Source of the DNA: Acetomicrobium sp. S15 = DSM 107314
GTDB taxonomy: Bacteria > Synergistota > Synergistia > Synergistales > Thermosynergistaceae
Assembly: GCF_016125955.1 (NCBI RefSeq)
Contig: NZ_JADEVE010000273.1
Coordinates: 124,001 to 188,000 of the forward strand
Reading direction: 5' to 3'
Length of the DNA stretch: 64,000 nt
The first letter of the stretch is position 1. The number at the start of each line of letters is the position of its first letter. Below are positions 8,983 to 17,805 of this stretch, in pieces. The notes beneath the pieces are model-generated. The model was not told the origin of the DNA and did no database searches. It was given only the letters and a program-made list of their open reading frames with translations. The position numbers were made by a program, and so were the translations under genes.

Positions 8983-9561
8983 ATGAAATGTCACGAATGT
9001 GCGGATAAACCTTGCAGGAACGGCAACCCTTGTGTCGCCAAAGATAGCCGTTCCTTGTACGAGGGAGAGGAACAAACGCTTCAAGTGGCGGCGGAAGTGG
9101 AGGCGTTGTTTTACGGCGAAATCTGCAGACTCGAGGAGATAATGGAGTACGCCCGCCGTATGGAGTACAGAAAGCTGGGGCTTGCTTTTTGCGTTGGGCT
9201 TTCTGATGAAGCTAAGGTTGTGGGGGATATATTGTCTAAGGAATTTGAACTGCATTCGGTCTGTTGTAAGGTCGGCGGTTTGGGCAAGGAGGAGATGGGG
9301 CACCCGTTGCGAGTCTGGCTTGGCCCGACGTCGTGCAACCCGGCCGAGCAGGCTCGCGTTTTAGATGAAGAGGGGTGTGAGTTGACTATCGTTTTGGGGC
9401 TGTGTGTGGGGCACGACTCGCTCTTTTACCGCCACATAAAGGCTCCCGTTACGACGCTTGCCGTAAAGGACAGAAAATTGGGCCATAACCCCATGGCAGC
9501 CGTATATTGCCAATATATAAGGAAACGGCTCGGAGGAAGGCCTAAGGAAAGGGAATTTTGA
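8983..9561 (+). CDS. DUF1847 putative metal-binding protein
   Basis: 192 residues with an N-terminal cysteine cluster (CHECADKPCRNGNPC, about residues 3-17) and further conserved cysteines (SVCCKVGG, PTSCNPAEQ, GLCVGHD). This is the pattern of DUF1847, small cytosolic proteins presumed to bind metal or an Fe-S cluster; the function is not known. It is followed without a gap by the nucleoside hydrolase gene, so the pair is probably co-transcribed. Confidence 0.8.
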   Translation: MKCHECADKPCRNGNPCVAKDSRSLYEGEEQTLQVAAEVEALFYGEICRLEEIMEYARRMEYRKLGLAFCVGLSDEAKVVGDILSKEFELHSVCCKVGGLGKEEMGHPLRVWLGPTSCNPAEQARVLDEEGCELTIVLGLCVGHDSLFYRHIKAPVTTLAVKDRKLGHNPMAAVYCQYIRKRLGGRPKEREF

Positions 9562-9572
9562 GGTGTGAGCGC

Positions 9573-10508
9573 ATGGGAAAAGAGAAGATCATCTTAGACG
9601 TGGACCCCGGATCCGACGATGCCATAGCCATTGCGGTGGCCGGCAGGCATCCGCGCATAGAGCTTTTGGCTATAACGGTTGCGGCGGGTAACCAGACGTT
9701 GGAGAAGACGGCGAAGAACGCCCTCAAGGTTTGTTCACACTTGGGGATAACGGGAGTACCCATAGCGGCGGGCATGTCGCATCCCCTGGTGAGGGAGCCA
9801 ATAACCGCTGCAAATGTTCACGGCGAATCTGGACTGGATGGGGTGGAGTTGGAAGAGCCCAAACTTGACCTCGACCCGCGACACGCCGTCGATCTCATCG
9901 TAGAAATGCTCTCCTCTTTGAGCGGCGATATAAATTTCGTCGCCACCGCTCCGCTGACGAACCTTGCAGTGGCCTTGAGGAAGAAACCAGGCATAGCAAA
10001 AAAGATAAAGAGGATCGTCATGATGGGGGGTTCCTATGGCCTCGGCAACATAACGCCGGCCGCGGAGTTCAACATCTACGCCGACCCAGAGGCGGCACAC
10101 ATCGTCTTTTCCTCCGGTGTGCCTATTGTTATGATGGGGCTCGACCTCACTCATCAGGCAGTGGTGACGCGGGATGTGACAAAACGCGTCGAGGACATAG
10201 ACAACGATGCCTCTCGGCTCTTCGTCGGCCTGATGGGTTTTTACAGCGCCCGATACAGGGAGCGCTTCGGTTTCGACGGAGCACCGCTGCACGACCCGAC
10301 GACGCTCGCCTGGTTGATAGACCCTTCAATTGTGGAGACAAAAGCTATGCATGTGGATGTGGAACTTAGAGGAGAACACACCTACGGGAGGACGGTTTGC
10401 GACTACTGGTGTGCATTGGGCAAGCCACCGAACGCCGACGTAGGAGTGAGACTCGAGGTGGAGCGCTTTTGGGACGCAATCTGCAAGGCGCTGTCTTTCT
10501 ATTCATAG
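9573..10508 (+). CDS. Inosine/uridine-preferring nucleoside hydrolase
   Basis: 311 residues from the ATG at 9573, which has GAGGTG 7 nt upstream. The calcium-binding N-terminal motif DVDPGSDDA is intact (residues 9-17), as are EFNIYADPEAA and the catalytic-region histidine (LHDPTTLAW). The enzyme splits the N-glycosidic bond of ribonucleosides, releasing base and ribose, in purine/pyrimidine salvage. It overlaps the ribosome-site region of the DUF1847 stop and is followed by the LarB gene 72 nt later. Confidence 0.93.
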   Translation: MGKEKIILDVDPGSDDAIAIAVAGRHPRIELLAITVAAGNQTLEKTAKNALKVCSHLGITGVPIAAGMSHPLVREPITAANVHGESGLDGVELEEPKLDLDPRHAVDLIVEMLSSLSGDINFVATAPLTNLAVALRKKPGIAKKIKRIVMMGGSYGLGNITPAAEFNIYADPEAAHIVFSSGVPIVMMGLDLTHQAVVTRDVTKRVEDIDNDASRLFVGLMGFYSARYRERFGFDGAPLHDPTTLAWLIDPSIVETKAMHVDVELRGEHTYGRTVCDYWCALGKPPNADVGVRLEVERFWDAICKALSFYS

Positions 10509-10580
10509 CCTTCGCTCTCTGGTAAAATGATCCGAAAATAAAATCCTTTGACTTTTTCCGCGAAGGGATGCAGATACTAT

Positions 10581-11342
10581 ATGGATGAGAAGGTTTTGAG
10601 AGGTTTAGCTCAAGATTTGGTCGGCGGCAAGCTTTCGGTGGACGATTTCCTCGTGCGCTTGAAAGAATTGCCCTATCTCGACATGGGAGATGTGAAACTC
10701 GATACGCACAGGGCGCTTCGCAAAGTTTTTCCCGAGGTGGTGTATTGTCCTGGAAAGAGTGATGACCAGCTCTTGCGGATAGCGGAGGCCATAGCCGAGA
10801 GTGATGGCCCGGCCCTCTTTTCCCGCGCTACGGAGGTTCAATATGCCATCATAAGGCGCGCTCTGTCCGAGGTGGAATATTTCCCGGTGGCGCGCCTTGT
10901 GGCTGCTCGCCTTCCGGCTGAGCATCCTTACGATGGCGTGGTGGTGGCGAGCGCGGGTAGCAGTGATGTGCCCGTAGCGGAGGAAGCTGCCATGGTTGCC
11001 ATCGCCATGGGTTGTAAGGTAAAGCGCATTTACGATGTCGGTGTGGCTGGGCTCCACAGGCTTCTTGCCCACATCGAGGAGCTTCAGTCGGCCAAGGTCG
11101 TCGTGGCGGTGGCTGGCATGGACGGTGCTTTGCCCAGCGTCATCGGCGGCATTGTCTCTTGCCCCGTCATAGCAGTCCCCACCAGCGTCGGATACGGCGC
11201 ATCGTTCGGCGGTCTTGCCGCGCTTCTGACGATGCTCAATGCCTGCGCCTCTGGCATTTCGGTGGTGAACATCGACAACGGCCTCGGTGGTGGATATTGT
11301 GCCGCTCTGATAGCTCGGCAAGCATGTAGAGAGAAGGAGTGA
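10581..11342 (+). CDS. larB: LarB-like pyridinium carboxylase (AIRC/PurE-like domain)
   Basis: About 253 residues. The C-terminal half is a PurE/AIRC-like fold with the LarB signatures VVVASAGSSDVPVAEEA and CPVIAVPTSVGYGASFGG, then VNIDNGLGGGY. LarB carboxylates nicotinic acid adenine dinucleotide and releases AMP in synthesis of the nickel-pincer nucleotide cofactor of lactate racemase. The ATG at 10581 is preferred to the TTG at 10548; AAGGGATG lies about 10 nt upstream. It is followed 7 nt later by a LarC-like gene. LarA and LarE are not in the window. Confidence 0.88.
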   Translation: MDEKVLRGLAQDLVGGKLSVDDFLVRLKELPYLDMGDVKLDTHRALRKVFPEVVYCPGKSDDQLLRIAEAIAESDGPALFSRATEVQYAIIRRALSEVEYFPVARLVAARLPAEHPYDGVVVASAGSSDVPVAEEAAMVAIAMGCKVKRIYDVGVAGLHRLLAHIEELQSAKVVVAVAGMDGALPSVIGGIVSCPVIAVPTSVGYGASFGGLAALLTMLNACASGISVVNIDNGLGGGYCAALIARQACREKE

Positions 11343-11349
11343 GCCTCTC

Positions 11350-12084
11350 TTGGAACGCATTCTTTACCTGAACTGTCTTTTTGGCATAAGCGGAGACATG
11401 TTTTTGGGGGCCATGATAGACCTTTTGAGCGACGACGGAGCGCTGGACACGGCCTTGAAGGGATTGCAGCTCGGAAATTACGAGATCGCAGTGAGTCGCG
11501 AGAGGAGAAGGGGCATCACGGGGGTGAGAGTTAGCGTAAAATTTGACTCCGAATCTCACCACGGTCGAAACCTCGGCGACATCGTTAAAATAATAGAAGA
11601 TAGCAGCTTAAGCGATTTTGTGAAAAGCGAAGCTCGGGAAGCTTTCACCCGCCTGGCCGAGGTCGAGGGAAAAATCCATGGTGTTCCTCTTGAGTTCATC
11701 CACTTCCACGAGGTTGGAGGCATAGATTCCATAGTTGACGTAGTGGGAGCCTTTGCCTTGTCGGAGCGCCTCGAGGTGAACCGTGTTGTGTCATCTCCCG
11801 TCAATGTGGGTTCTGGCTTCGTAAATTGTGCCCATGGAATCTTGCCTGTGCCAGCTCCAGCCACGGCTGAGCTCCTTAAAGATGTGCCGGTGTTTTCCTT
11901 TGGCGAGCCTATGGAGCGCACCACCCCTACAGGGGCGCTCCTTTTGAAGATGCTCGCCTCCGCTTTCGGCCCTCTGCCGCTTGGTGTTTTGAAGAAGGTG
12001 GGCTACGGGGCTGGAGAGAGGGAGTCTTCCTTGCCCAATGTCCTCCAGGCCATATTGCTCGAGGGAGAGGCCCCACTTCAATGA
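11350..12084 (+). CDS. LarC1-like protein without the LarC2 domain
   Basis: 244 residues starting at TTG with AAGGAG about 10 nt upstream. It matches the first part of LarC (DUF111): NCLFGISGDMFLGAMIDLL, FHEVGGIDSIVDVVGA, HGILPVPAPATAELL and TPTGALLLKMLA. LarC inserts nickel into the pincer cofactor using CTP, and the CTP-binding/oligomerising C-terminal domain (LarC2, with an N/T-NIDDM motif) is absent here: the frame stops soon after GYGAG and the next gene begins with a different domain. The stop overlaps the next start by 4 nt. Function as nickel insertase is therefore doubtful. Confidence 0.85.
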   Translation: MERILYLNCLFGISGDMFLGAMIDLLSDDGALDTALKGLQLGNYEIAVSRERRRGITGVRVSVKFDSESHHGRNLGDIVKIIEDSSLSDFVKSEAREAFTRLAEVEGKIHGVPLEFIHFHEVGGIDSIVDVVGAFALSERLEVNRVVSSPVNVGSGFVNCAHGILPVPAPATAELLKDVPVFSFGEPMERTTPTGALLLKMLASAFGPLPLGVLKKVGYGAGERESSLPNVLQAILLEGEAPLQ

Positions 12085-13463
12085 AACACGAGAGGCATCG
12101 CGCCCATGTTTTCATGAGTGCCGACGCCGAAGGATATAGTGTTATCCTACAAGCGCTTCAGTATCTGCAGGCCAGGGCTTCCGTGCGCAGGCTCTCGTCG
12201 TTCTTCGAGCTCGCTCCTCGAGCAGCGAAAAAAAAGGGCCGCATAGGCGTTGCCTGCGAAGTCGACGTCTATGACGGCATAAATGCGTTATCTTCATTCT
12301 TGGAGTGGATCGAAAAGCGAACAGCGCACGGTGGCCATGTCTTTCCCGTCTCGGCGGAGCTTTTGGCTTACGACGGCCGCCTCTTGGACGATATATCGCC
12401 CCATGCGACGGCCGCCTTGATCGACATCGCCCCTCAATTATTTTCAGGCCAGGACTTTTCTGTGCCAGAAGGAGTTCGTCCTGTTAAGGAAATTCAGAAG
12501 GTTAACTCGGCTGAGGATGTGCAAGAGAGGTGCCCGACCGTGCCGATCGCCTTGAGCCGCGTGGGTATAACCGACGTGCGACGTATCATTCGCCTTGACG
12601 TAGACGGCGAGGTGAAGCTCTTTTACGCAAACCTCGATCTCTTTGTCCAGTTGGACTCCTTGCACTCCGGCATCCATATGTCGCGCTTCAACGATGCGCT
12701 CGAGGAAGTGGTGGAAGAGGTCACGAAGGAGCCGTCGCCCGATATAGAGTCCCTCGCCGAGAGGCTCGTCCTCCAGGTGGTGCGGCGGCAAAACGCCGCC
12801 TACGCGGAGGTTCGCATAAGAGCGCACTTTCCGCTGCGCAAAGTGACGCCTGCATCTGCCAAGAGGGTGGAGGAGTTGTATGAGTTCATCGGGATGGCCT
12901 CGAGCGATGCCGACAAGCGCGTTAAACGCGTCTCCGGCGTAGAGGTGGAGGGTATGACGGTCTGCCCTTGTGCACAAGGGATGATGGCGGCATATGCCGA
13001 AGAGCTGCTGGTCAAGGAGGGGTATTCTCAAGAAGAGGCAAGACGGATAGTCGAGATCTTTCCGGTACCGTCCCACAACCAGCGGGCCAGGGGGACACTC
13101 CTTCTGGGCTCTCCGGTCCCAATAAAAGCCGAAAATTTAGTTCACGTAGTGGAAGCTTCTATGAGCTCGGAAATTTACGAGTTGCTGAAGCGCCCCGACG
13201 AGTTTTTTGTGGTTAAAAAGGCGCATGAAAACCCGAGGTTCGTGGAAGACGTAGTGAGAGAGATGCTTAGAAATGTGATAGGGATATTTCCGGAGCTTCC
13301 GGACGAATCCTTCGTCCTGGCGAGGACGGAGAGCTCTGAGAGCATCCACCAGCACAACGCCTTTGCCGAGCGCTCCGGGTATCTGGGCGATATCAGGTGC
13401 GAGTTGGGTTCATCCGGTGCAATGATGAGGGGTCTTACCCTCGAAGAATATCTTCGCTCGTGA
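12081..13463 (+). CDS. MptA/FolE2-type GTP cyclohydrolase with unknown N-terminal domain
   Basis: 460 residues. From about residue 150 it matches type IB GTP cyclohydrolases (FolE2/MptA): DVQERCPTVPIALSRVGI, the zinc region GMTVCPCAQGM, SHNQRARGTL, the glutamate region SSEIYELLKRPDE, and the C-terminal HQHNAFAERSG. 'MTVCPCAQ' is closer to the archaeal MptA branch than to bacterial FolE2 (inference). The first ~145 residues are an extra domain I do not recognise; it is not LarC2. The family is normally 260-310 residues long. ATGA overlap with the LarC1-like gene suggests coupled translation. Confidence 0.85.
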   Translation: MKHERHRAHVFMSADAEGYSVILQALQYLQARASVRRLSSFFELAPRAAKKKGRIGVACEVDVYDGINALSSFLEWIEKRTAHGGHVFPVSAELLAYDGRLLDDISPHATAALIDIAPQLFSGQDFSVPEGVRPVKEIQKVNSAEDVQERCPTVPIALSRVGITDVRRIIRLDVDGEVKLFYANLDLFVQLDSLHSGIHMSRFNDALEEVVEEVTKEPSPDIESLAERLVLQVVRRQNAAYAEVRIRAHFPLRKVTPASAKRVEELYEFIGMASSDADKRVKRVSGVEVEGMTVCPCAQGMMAAYAEELLVKEGYSQEEARRIVEIFPVPSHNQRARGTLLLGSPVPIKAENLVHVVEASMSSEIYELLKRPDEFFVVKKAHENPRFVEDVVREMLRNVIGIFPELPDESFVLARTESSESIHQHNAFAERSGYLGDIRCELGSSGAMMRGLTLEEYLRS

Positions 13464-13492
13464 AAACTTGAGCGTAATGGAGGGATTATAGC

Positions 13493-15205
13493 GTGAAAGG
13501 TGCCGAGATTTTATTGAAGATACTTGAAGCCTATGGCGTGGAGCACGTCTTCGGTTTGCCGGGAGAGACGACGCTCCCCTGGTATAAAGAGTGGCATAAA
13601 TACCCGCAGATTGAGCATGTGCTCACGAGGGACGAACGTAACGCCAGCTTTATGGCCGAGGCTTACGCCAAGGTGGCGTTTAAACCCGGCGTGTGTGAAG
13701 GGCCGAGCCCCGGCGCTGCCCATATGCTGCCCGGGGTGGCCGAGGCTTTCAAGGCTTCTGTCCCTGTGATAGTCTTTACGTCGGATGTGCCGCTCAATAT
13801 GGAGCTCAGAAACATGCTCACCGGTTGCAACCAAACTCGCCTTTTTGAGCCGGTCACCAAGGCCGCTTTTACAGTCACAAATAGCGGTGAAATCCCTTTC
13901 ATACTTCGCAGGGCCTTTCGTATCGCTACGACCGGCAAGCCCGGGCCCGTGCACATCCGGATTCCCTCGAGCGTCTTCGATGAGGAGGCAGACGCGAAAG
14001 ACCTGTACGCTCAGGGTCCATTTGCAAGTTACCCTGGTCACTGCCCCGTGGCCGACCCGGAAGAAGTTTCTAAGGCTTTAAAGCTCCTTCTCGCGGCTGA
14101 AGCCCCCCTTATAATATGCGGTCAGGGCGTTCTTTACTCCCAGGCGTGGGATGAGGTTTCGAGGCTCGCTGAAAGGCTTGAAATACCAGTAGGAACGACG
14201 ATGACCGGCAAAGGGAGCATCTCCGAACTGCACCCGTGGTCCATCGGAGTCGTGGGGGCGCGCGGCGGGACGAGCCTTTCTAATCGCTATGTGGAAGAGG
14301 CGGATCTGATCTTTTATATAGGGTCCAATACCGATTCGGCTGGCACGGATGGGTGGAAGTTGCCCAACCCCGCGTCGGGCAAGCGCTTTATCCAGCTCGA
14401 TGTAAGCGAAGCCGAGGTGGGAAACGTCTATCCGGTCGACGTGGCCTTGATAGGCGACGCCAAATCTACGCTGAAAGCAATGCTTGAAATGCTTGAAAAC
14501 ACGAAACTGACCTTCGGCAGGCGTTTTACGGCTCGAGACATAGAGCGGATGAAGCTCGAGCGCGAGGCGCTCGTAAAAGAGGCAGAATCGTGTGATGACT
14601 TTCCCTTTCACCCGTTGCGGATACTTAAGGAATTTAAGGAAGTTATGCCCGAAGACGGCCTCATCGCCGTAGATGCTGGCGTGAGCAGCATATACAGCAC
14701 TGCCTTTTACACACAAAAGAGGGCGGGTAGGCAATTCTTGTCCGGGTACTCCATGGGTGCTTTGGGTTATGCCATCCCAGCAGCTTTTGGGGCATGGGTC
14801 GGTGGCAATGGGAGGGTCGTTGCGGCATTGACGGGCGACGGCAGCTTCGCCTTTACGGTGGGCGAGCTTGAGACGTTGGTCAGGTTTGGGGCGAACGTGA
14901 AGATATTTCTCTACAAAAACGACGCCTATGGATGGATCCGCGGCGAGAGCGTCTGGGCGGAGAAGATGGAACCCTTCGCTGCAGATTTTTCCTCGGTAGA
15001 CCACGCTGCGATAGCTCGCGCTTATGGTCTTGCTGCCTTCCGGCCGGTTACCGCAGCGGAGCTTTATTCCGCTGTAAGGGAGGCATTCGCCCACGACGGA
15101 CCGGCCTTGGTGGAGCTCGCAGTTGCGACGCAGGATAGGCTCGTCCCACCGGTGCCTAAGTGGGTCGCCGAAGCGAAGATGATGAAAGCTCCTTATATCT
15201 ATTAA
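13493..15205 (+). CDS. Thiamine-diphosphate-dependent decarboxylase/synthase family enzyme
   Basis: 570 residues with the three-domain layout of acetolactate synthase-like enzymes. The N-terminal cofactor-activating glutamate is in LTRDERNASFMAEAYAK (~residue 48). The central domain resembles the family's nucleotide-binding fold. The C-terminal ThDP motif is GDGSFAFTVGELETL followed by KNDAYGWIRG. The substrate is not clear: it could be an acetolactate synthase relative, an alpha-keto acid decarboxylase or a sulfo/phosphono-acid enzyme. GTG start. It is followed by a small conserved-looking gene, which may be a partner subunit. Confidence 0.85.
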   Translation: MKGAEILLKILEAYGVEHVFGLPGETTLPWYKEWHKYPQIEHVLTRDERNASFMAEAYAKVAFKPGVCEGPSPGAAHMLPGVAEAFKASVPVIVFTSDVPLNMELRNMLTGCNQTRLFEPVTKAAFTVTNSGEIPFILRRAFRIATTGKPGPVHIRIPSSVFDEEADAKDLYAQGPFASYPGHCPVADPEEVSKALKLLLAAEAPLIICGQGVLYSQAWDEVSRLAERLEIPVGTTMTGKGSISELHPWSIGVVGARGGTSLSNRYVEEADLIFYIGSNTDSAGTDGWKLPNPASGKRFIQLDVSEAEVGNVYPVDVALIGDAKSTLKAMLEMLENTKLTFGRRFTARDIERMKLEREALVKEAESCDDFPFHPLRILKEFKEVMPEDGLIAVDAGVSSIYSTAFYTQKRAGRQFLSGYSMGALGYAIPAAFGAWVGGNGRVVAALTGDGSFAFTVGELETLVRFGANVKIFLYKNDAYGWIRGESVWAEKMEPFAADFSSVDHAAIARAYGLAAFRPVTAAELYSAVREAFAHDGPALVELAVATQDRLVPPVPKWVAEAKMMKAPYIY

Positions 15206-15232
15206 ATTAAACTTGAGGAGGTGTTTTGTGCT

Positions 15233-15631
15233 GTGACGAGCTTTTACTCGGCCAGGAGGGCAGTCTTGGGCGTGATAGTGGCCGTTATGGACCACGAGAG
15301 GAGCGACAGAAGGCTTTGCCTATTGGACGTTCCGTCGAGGATACTTAAGCGCGGCGAAATCCACGAGGTGATCCTCACCGGCGAAGAGCCTGGGGAGGAG
15401 AGGGTCGTAAATCATGCGGTATACTTGGGCTTCGTAGAAGTGACGCAGGGCGGACTCGTAATACCCGGGGATGAGCTTCTTATCAGGCATAACAACATAG
15501 GGAGACTTTTGGGCTTTGACGATACCCACATGCCCAATCACCTCAATCTGGTGGTCAAAGCCCAGAACATCGCAAGCGGGGCGAAACTCGGAATCCACCT
15601 CGACGATCCCGTCGAATTTGTCTCTATTTAA
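15233..15631 (+). CDS. Small protein of unknown function next to the ThDP enzyme
   Basis: 132 residues from the GTG at 15233, chosen because GAGGAGGTG lies 9 nt upstream (the GTG at 15221 is inside that ribosome site). I do not recognise the family. It looks soluble and beta-rich, with a 'CLLDVPSRILKRGEIHEV' segment, 'GLVIPGDELLIRHNNIGRLLGFD' and 'GAKLGIHLDDPVEF'. It is 27 nt downstream of the ThDP enzyme and probably in its operon, so an accessory or regulatory subunit is possible. Confidence 0.6.
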   Translation: MTSFYSARRAVLGVIVAVMDHERSDRRLCLLDVPSRILKRGEIHEVILTGEEPGEERVVNHAVYLGFVEVTQGGLVIPGDELLIRHNNIGRLLGFDDTHMPNHLNLVVKAQNIASGAKLGIHLDDPVEFVSI

Positions 15632-15639
15632 TAATGGCG

Positions 15640-15655
15640 TTTAATGAACATTAAA
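15640..15655. repeat. 16-bp palindrome upstream of deacetylase gene
   Basis: TTTAATG-AA-CATTAAA is a perfect 7-bp inverted repeat just after the small gene. It is AT-rich and has no T tract, so an operator for the downstream gene is as likely as a terminator. Confidence 0.4.
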
Positions 15656-15729
15656 GCAGTTTTGTTATAAAATAGCGTACTATTAGGAAACTGAGGTATA
15701 TTTGCGCTTATAACGAAGGAGGTTCCTCG

Positions 15730-16416
15730 TTGGTCAACTTTAAGGTTCGCTCTGCATATATACTGATATTGAGTTTGCTTTGTTCGTTTAGCTCCGTTTA
15801 TTCCCGAGCAGAAGCCGCTCCGTCGCTGATAGCTCGTGGCGACGGTAGGGCCAAGGTCGTAGCCCTCACCTTCGACGACGGCCCTTATCCCATTTATACG
15901 GAGCGCCTCCTTGCCGTCCTCGATGCTTATGACATTAAAGCCACGTTCTTTTTGGTGGGTGTGAACGCTGCATCGCATCCGGACTTGGTGCGAGAGATAG
16001 CGCGTGGTGGACACGTTGTAGGAAATCACAGCCATCGTCACTTGAGAATGAAGGATCTTCCTGAGGAGGATATCAGGTGGGAATGGCAGATGTGTTCTCA
16101 CACGATAAGGGCCATCACCGGAAACCTACCTCGCTTTTGCCGCCCGCCGGGCGGAGGGTATAACGGCACGATAGTTTCAGCTGCCCGCAAAGAGGGGCTT
16201 TCTGTCGTGCTTTGGACGGCCAACGGCGCTGATTATACAGGTATATCGCCCAAAGCCATCGAAAGGCGCGTTTTGGGCGCCACGGGCTCTGGCGGCATCA
16301 TCCTACTTCACGAAGGGGTGGACAACACGATCGAAGCCTTGCCCGTGATCATCGAGACGCTCCGCTCCAAGGGTTATCGCTTCGTAACAATTGATAAGAT
16401 GGTTGCCTCTTTTTAG
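15730..16416 (+). CDS. Exported polysaccharide deacetylase (NodB homology)
   Basis: 228 residues starting at TTG (GAAGGAGG 6 nt upstream). A signal peptide or anchor covers residues ~8-30. The NodB domain motifs are complete: TFDDGP (47-52), HSHRH (100-104, zinc histidines), RPPGGGYNG (about 137-145) and ILLHEG near the C-terminus. It removes N- or O-acetyl groups from a sugar polymer, probably peptidoglycan or surface glycan, outside the inner membrane. It stands alone between the ThDP cluster and the liv operon. Confidence 0.9.
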   Translation: MVNFKVRSAYILILSLLCSFSSVYSRAEAAPSLIARGDGRAKVVALTFDDGPYPIYTERLLAVLDAYDIKATFFLVGVNAASHPDLVREIARGGHVVGNHSHRHLRMKDLPEEDIRWEWQMCSHTIRAITGNLPRFCRPPGGGYNGTIVSAARKEGLSVVLWTANGADYTGISPKAIERRVLGATGSGGIILLHEGVDNTIEALPVIIETLRSKGYRFVTIDKMVASF

Positions 16417-16458
16417 CTTTTTCAAGGCAAACAAAAATGTGTATACAATATGGAACAG

Positions 16459-16487
16459 TTGTGGTATCACGATAGGGAGCTTATAAT
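16459..16487 (+). promoter_or_regulatory. Promoter of the liv-type operon
   Basis: TTGTGG (16459-16464), a 17-bp spacer and a perfect TATAAT (16482-16487) lie 30 bp upstream of the binding-protein gene, which has a G-rich ribosome site (GGGGGGTGAAG). Confidence 0.6.
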
Positions 16488-16516
16488 AAAAACAATCAAA
16501 TGGGGGGTGAAGTAGG

Positions 16517-17767
16517 ATGCGAATTAGATCGGTGTCGTGTTTGGCAATATGCGCGATGGTGCTATCCCTGGGATTTGCCGTGATCGGTTCTCCAGCTGAG
16601 GCCGCTGAAACGGTGAAGATCGGCGCTGTTTATCCATTGAGCGGCAACCTGGCGAGGTTAGGCGAAGAAAGCTATAGAGGTGCAGAGCTTGCCAGGATCG
16701 AGAGGAACGCCCAAGGAGGCGTGTGGGGGAAACAGGTCGAGTACGTGGTGGCCGACGCGCCGGATACGAACGCTGCCAGGTCCGAGGCGGAACGGTTGAT
16801 CACAAGATCTAACATGAAGCTCCTCTTGGGCACTTATTCAAGCTCTTTGGCGTATGTAGCTACAGAAGTGGCCGAGCGCAACAGGGTGCCCTTCTTCGAG
16901 TTCGGCGCTATATCCGATCCCATTACAGAGCGAGGGTTCAAATATACTTTCAGGACCTGCGCACCTGCCTCCGGCTTTGGGACGATAGCCGTCAGAGTCA
17001 TAGCAGAACTGGCAGCGCCGAAGATGGGCATGGCACCTAAAGACATCAAGCTCGCCATAGTTTATGAAGATTCCCTTTACGGCACAACCTGCGCCAAGTA
17101 TGCCAAGGCTGAAGCGGAAAAGGTTGGTATGCCCGTCGTAGCCGATGAGCCGTACAGCGCTAAGACCAACGACCTTTCGCCGGTTATCCTAAAGCTCAAG
17201 GCTGCAAACCCAGATGCGGTGATTCATACCGCCTACATCGCCGATGCGATCCTCTTCTCGAGACAGGCTAAGGAGCTCAACTTCGACGTGAAGGCCTACG
17301 TGGGGCAGGGTGGAGGCCATTCCATGTTGGATTGGGCTAAGGCCATCGGTGATGTCTCCGGGTTTTTGAACGTGGACTTTCCCCAATTTAAGATCAATAA
17401 GGCCTATACGCCGGGTTTGGATGAGTTCATTAAGCTTTACGAAGACACGTACAAAGAGCCTCCTCACTCGGGCCATTCGCTGGTCAACTACTTCGGGGCT
17501 AAGGTAATGTTCGACGCTATGGAAAAGGCTGGTAGCCTCGATGCCGATAAAATAAGAGAGGCTGCCCTCTCTCTCGACGTGCCGGAGGGACAGACCTGCA
17601 CCGGGTGGGGGGTCAAGTTCGACCCGAAGACCGGGCAGAACGTGAGGGCTTTGCCTTACGGCCTAATGTGGACCAAGGATCAAGAACAGGTGACGATTTA
17701 TCCTTCAGAGGCTGCGGTGGCTGAGATCATCGTCCCCATGCCCACTTGGCGCGAACGGGGACAGTAG
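16517..17767 (+). CDS. Branched-chain amino acid ABC substrate-binding protein
   Basis: 416 residues, periplasmic binding protein of the LivK/Peripla_BP_6 type. Signal peptide cleavage is expected after AEA (~residue 30), followed by the typical TVKIGAVYPLSGNLARLGEE. It captures leucine/isoleucine/valine or a related amino acid or amide for the LivHMGF transporter encoded next. Family members also carry urea or short amides, so the substrate is not fixed. A strong hairpin after the gene suggests it is made in excess over the membrane parts. Confidence 0.92.
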   Translation: MRIRSVSCLAICAMVLSLGFAVIGSPAEAAETVKIGAVYPLSGNLARLGEESYRGAELARIERNAQGGVWGKQVEYVVADAPDTNAARSEAERLITRSNMKLLLGTYSSSLAYVATEVAERNRVPFFEFGAISDPITERGFKYTFRTCAPASGFGTIAVRVIAELAAPKMGMAPKDIKLAIVYEDSLYGTTCAKYAKAEAEKVGMPVVADEPYSAKTNDLSPVILKLKAANPDAVIHTAYIADAILFSRQAKELNFDVKAYVGQGGGHSMLDWAKAIGDVSGFLNVDFPQFKINKAYTPGLDEFIKLYEDTYKEPPHSGHSLVNYFGAKVMFDAMEKAGSLDADKIREAALSLDVPEGQTCTGWGVKFDPKTGQNVRALPYGLMWTKDQEQVTIYPSEAAVAEIIVPMPTWRERGQ

Positions 17768-17805
17768 CCTTGCTTATCGTTCAGCGTGGATGAATTATTA
17801 GAAAT

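Noticed and set aside
14078-15295. 405-codon minus-strand frame opposite the ThDP enzyme
   Set aside because: Antisense to a gene with full ThDP motifs; low-complexity composition typical of a shadow frame.
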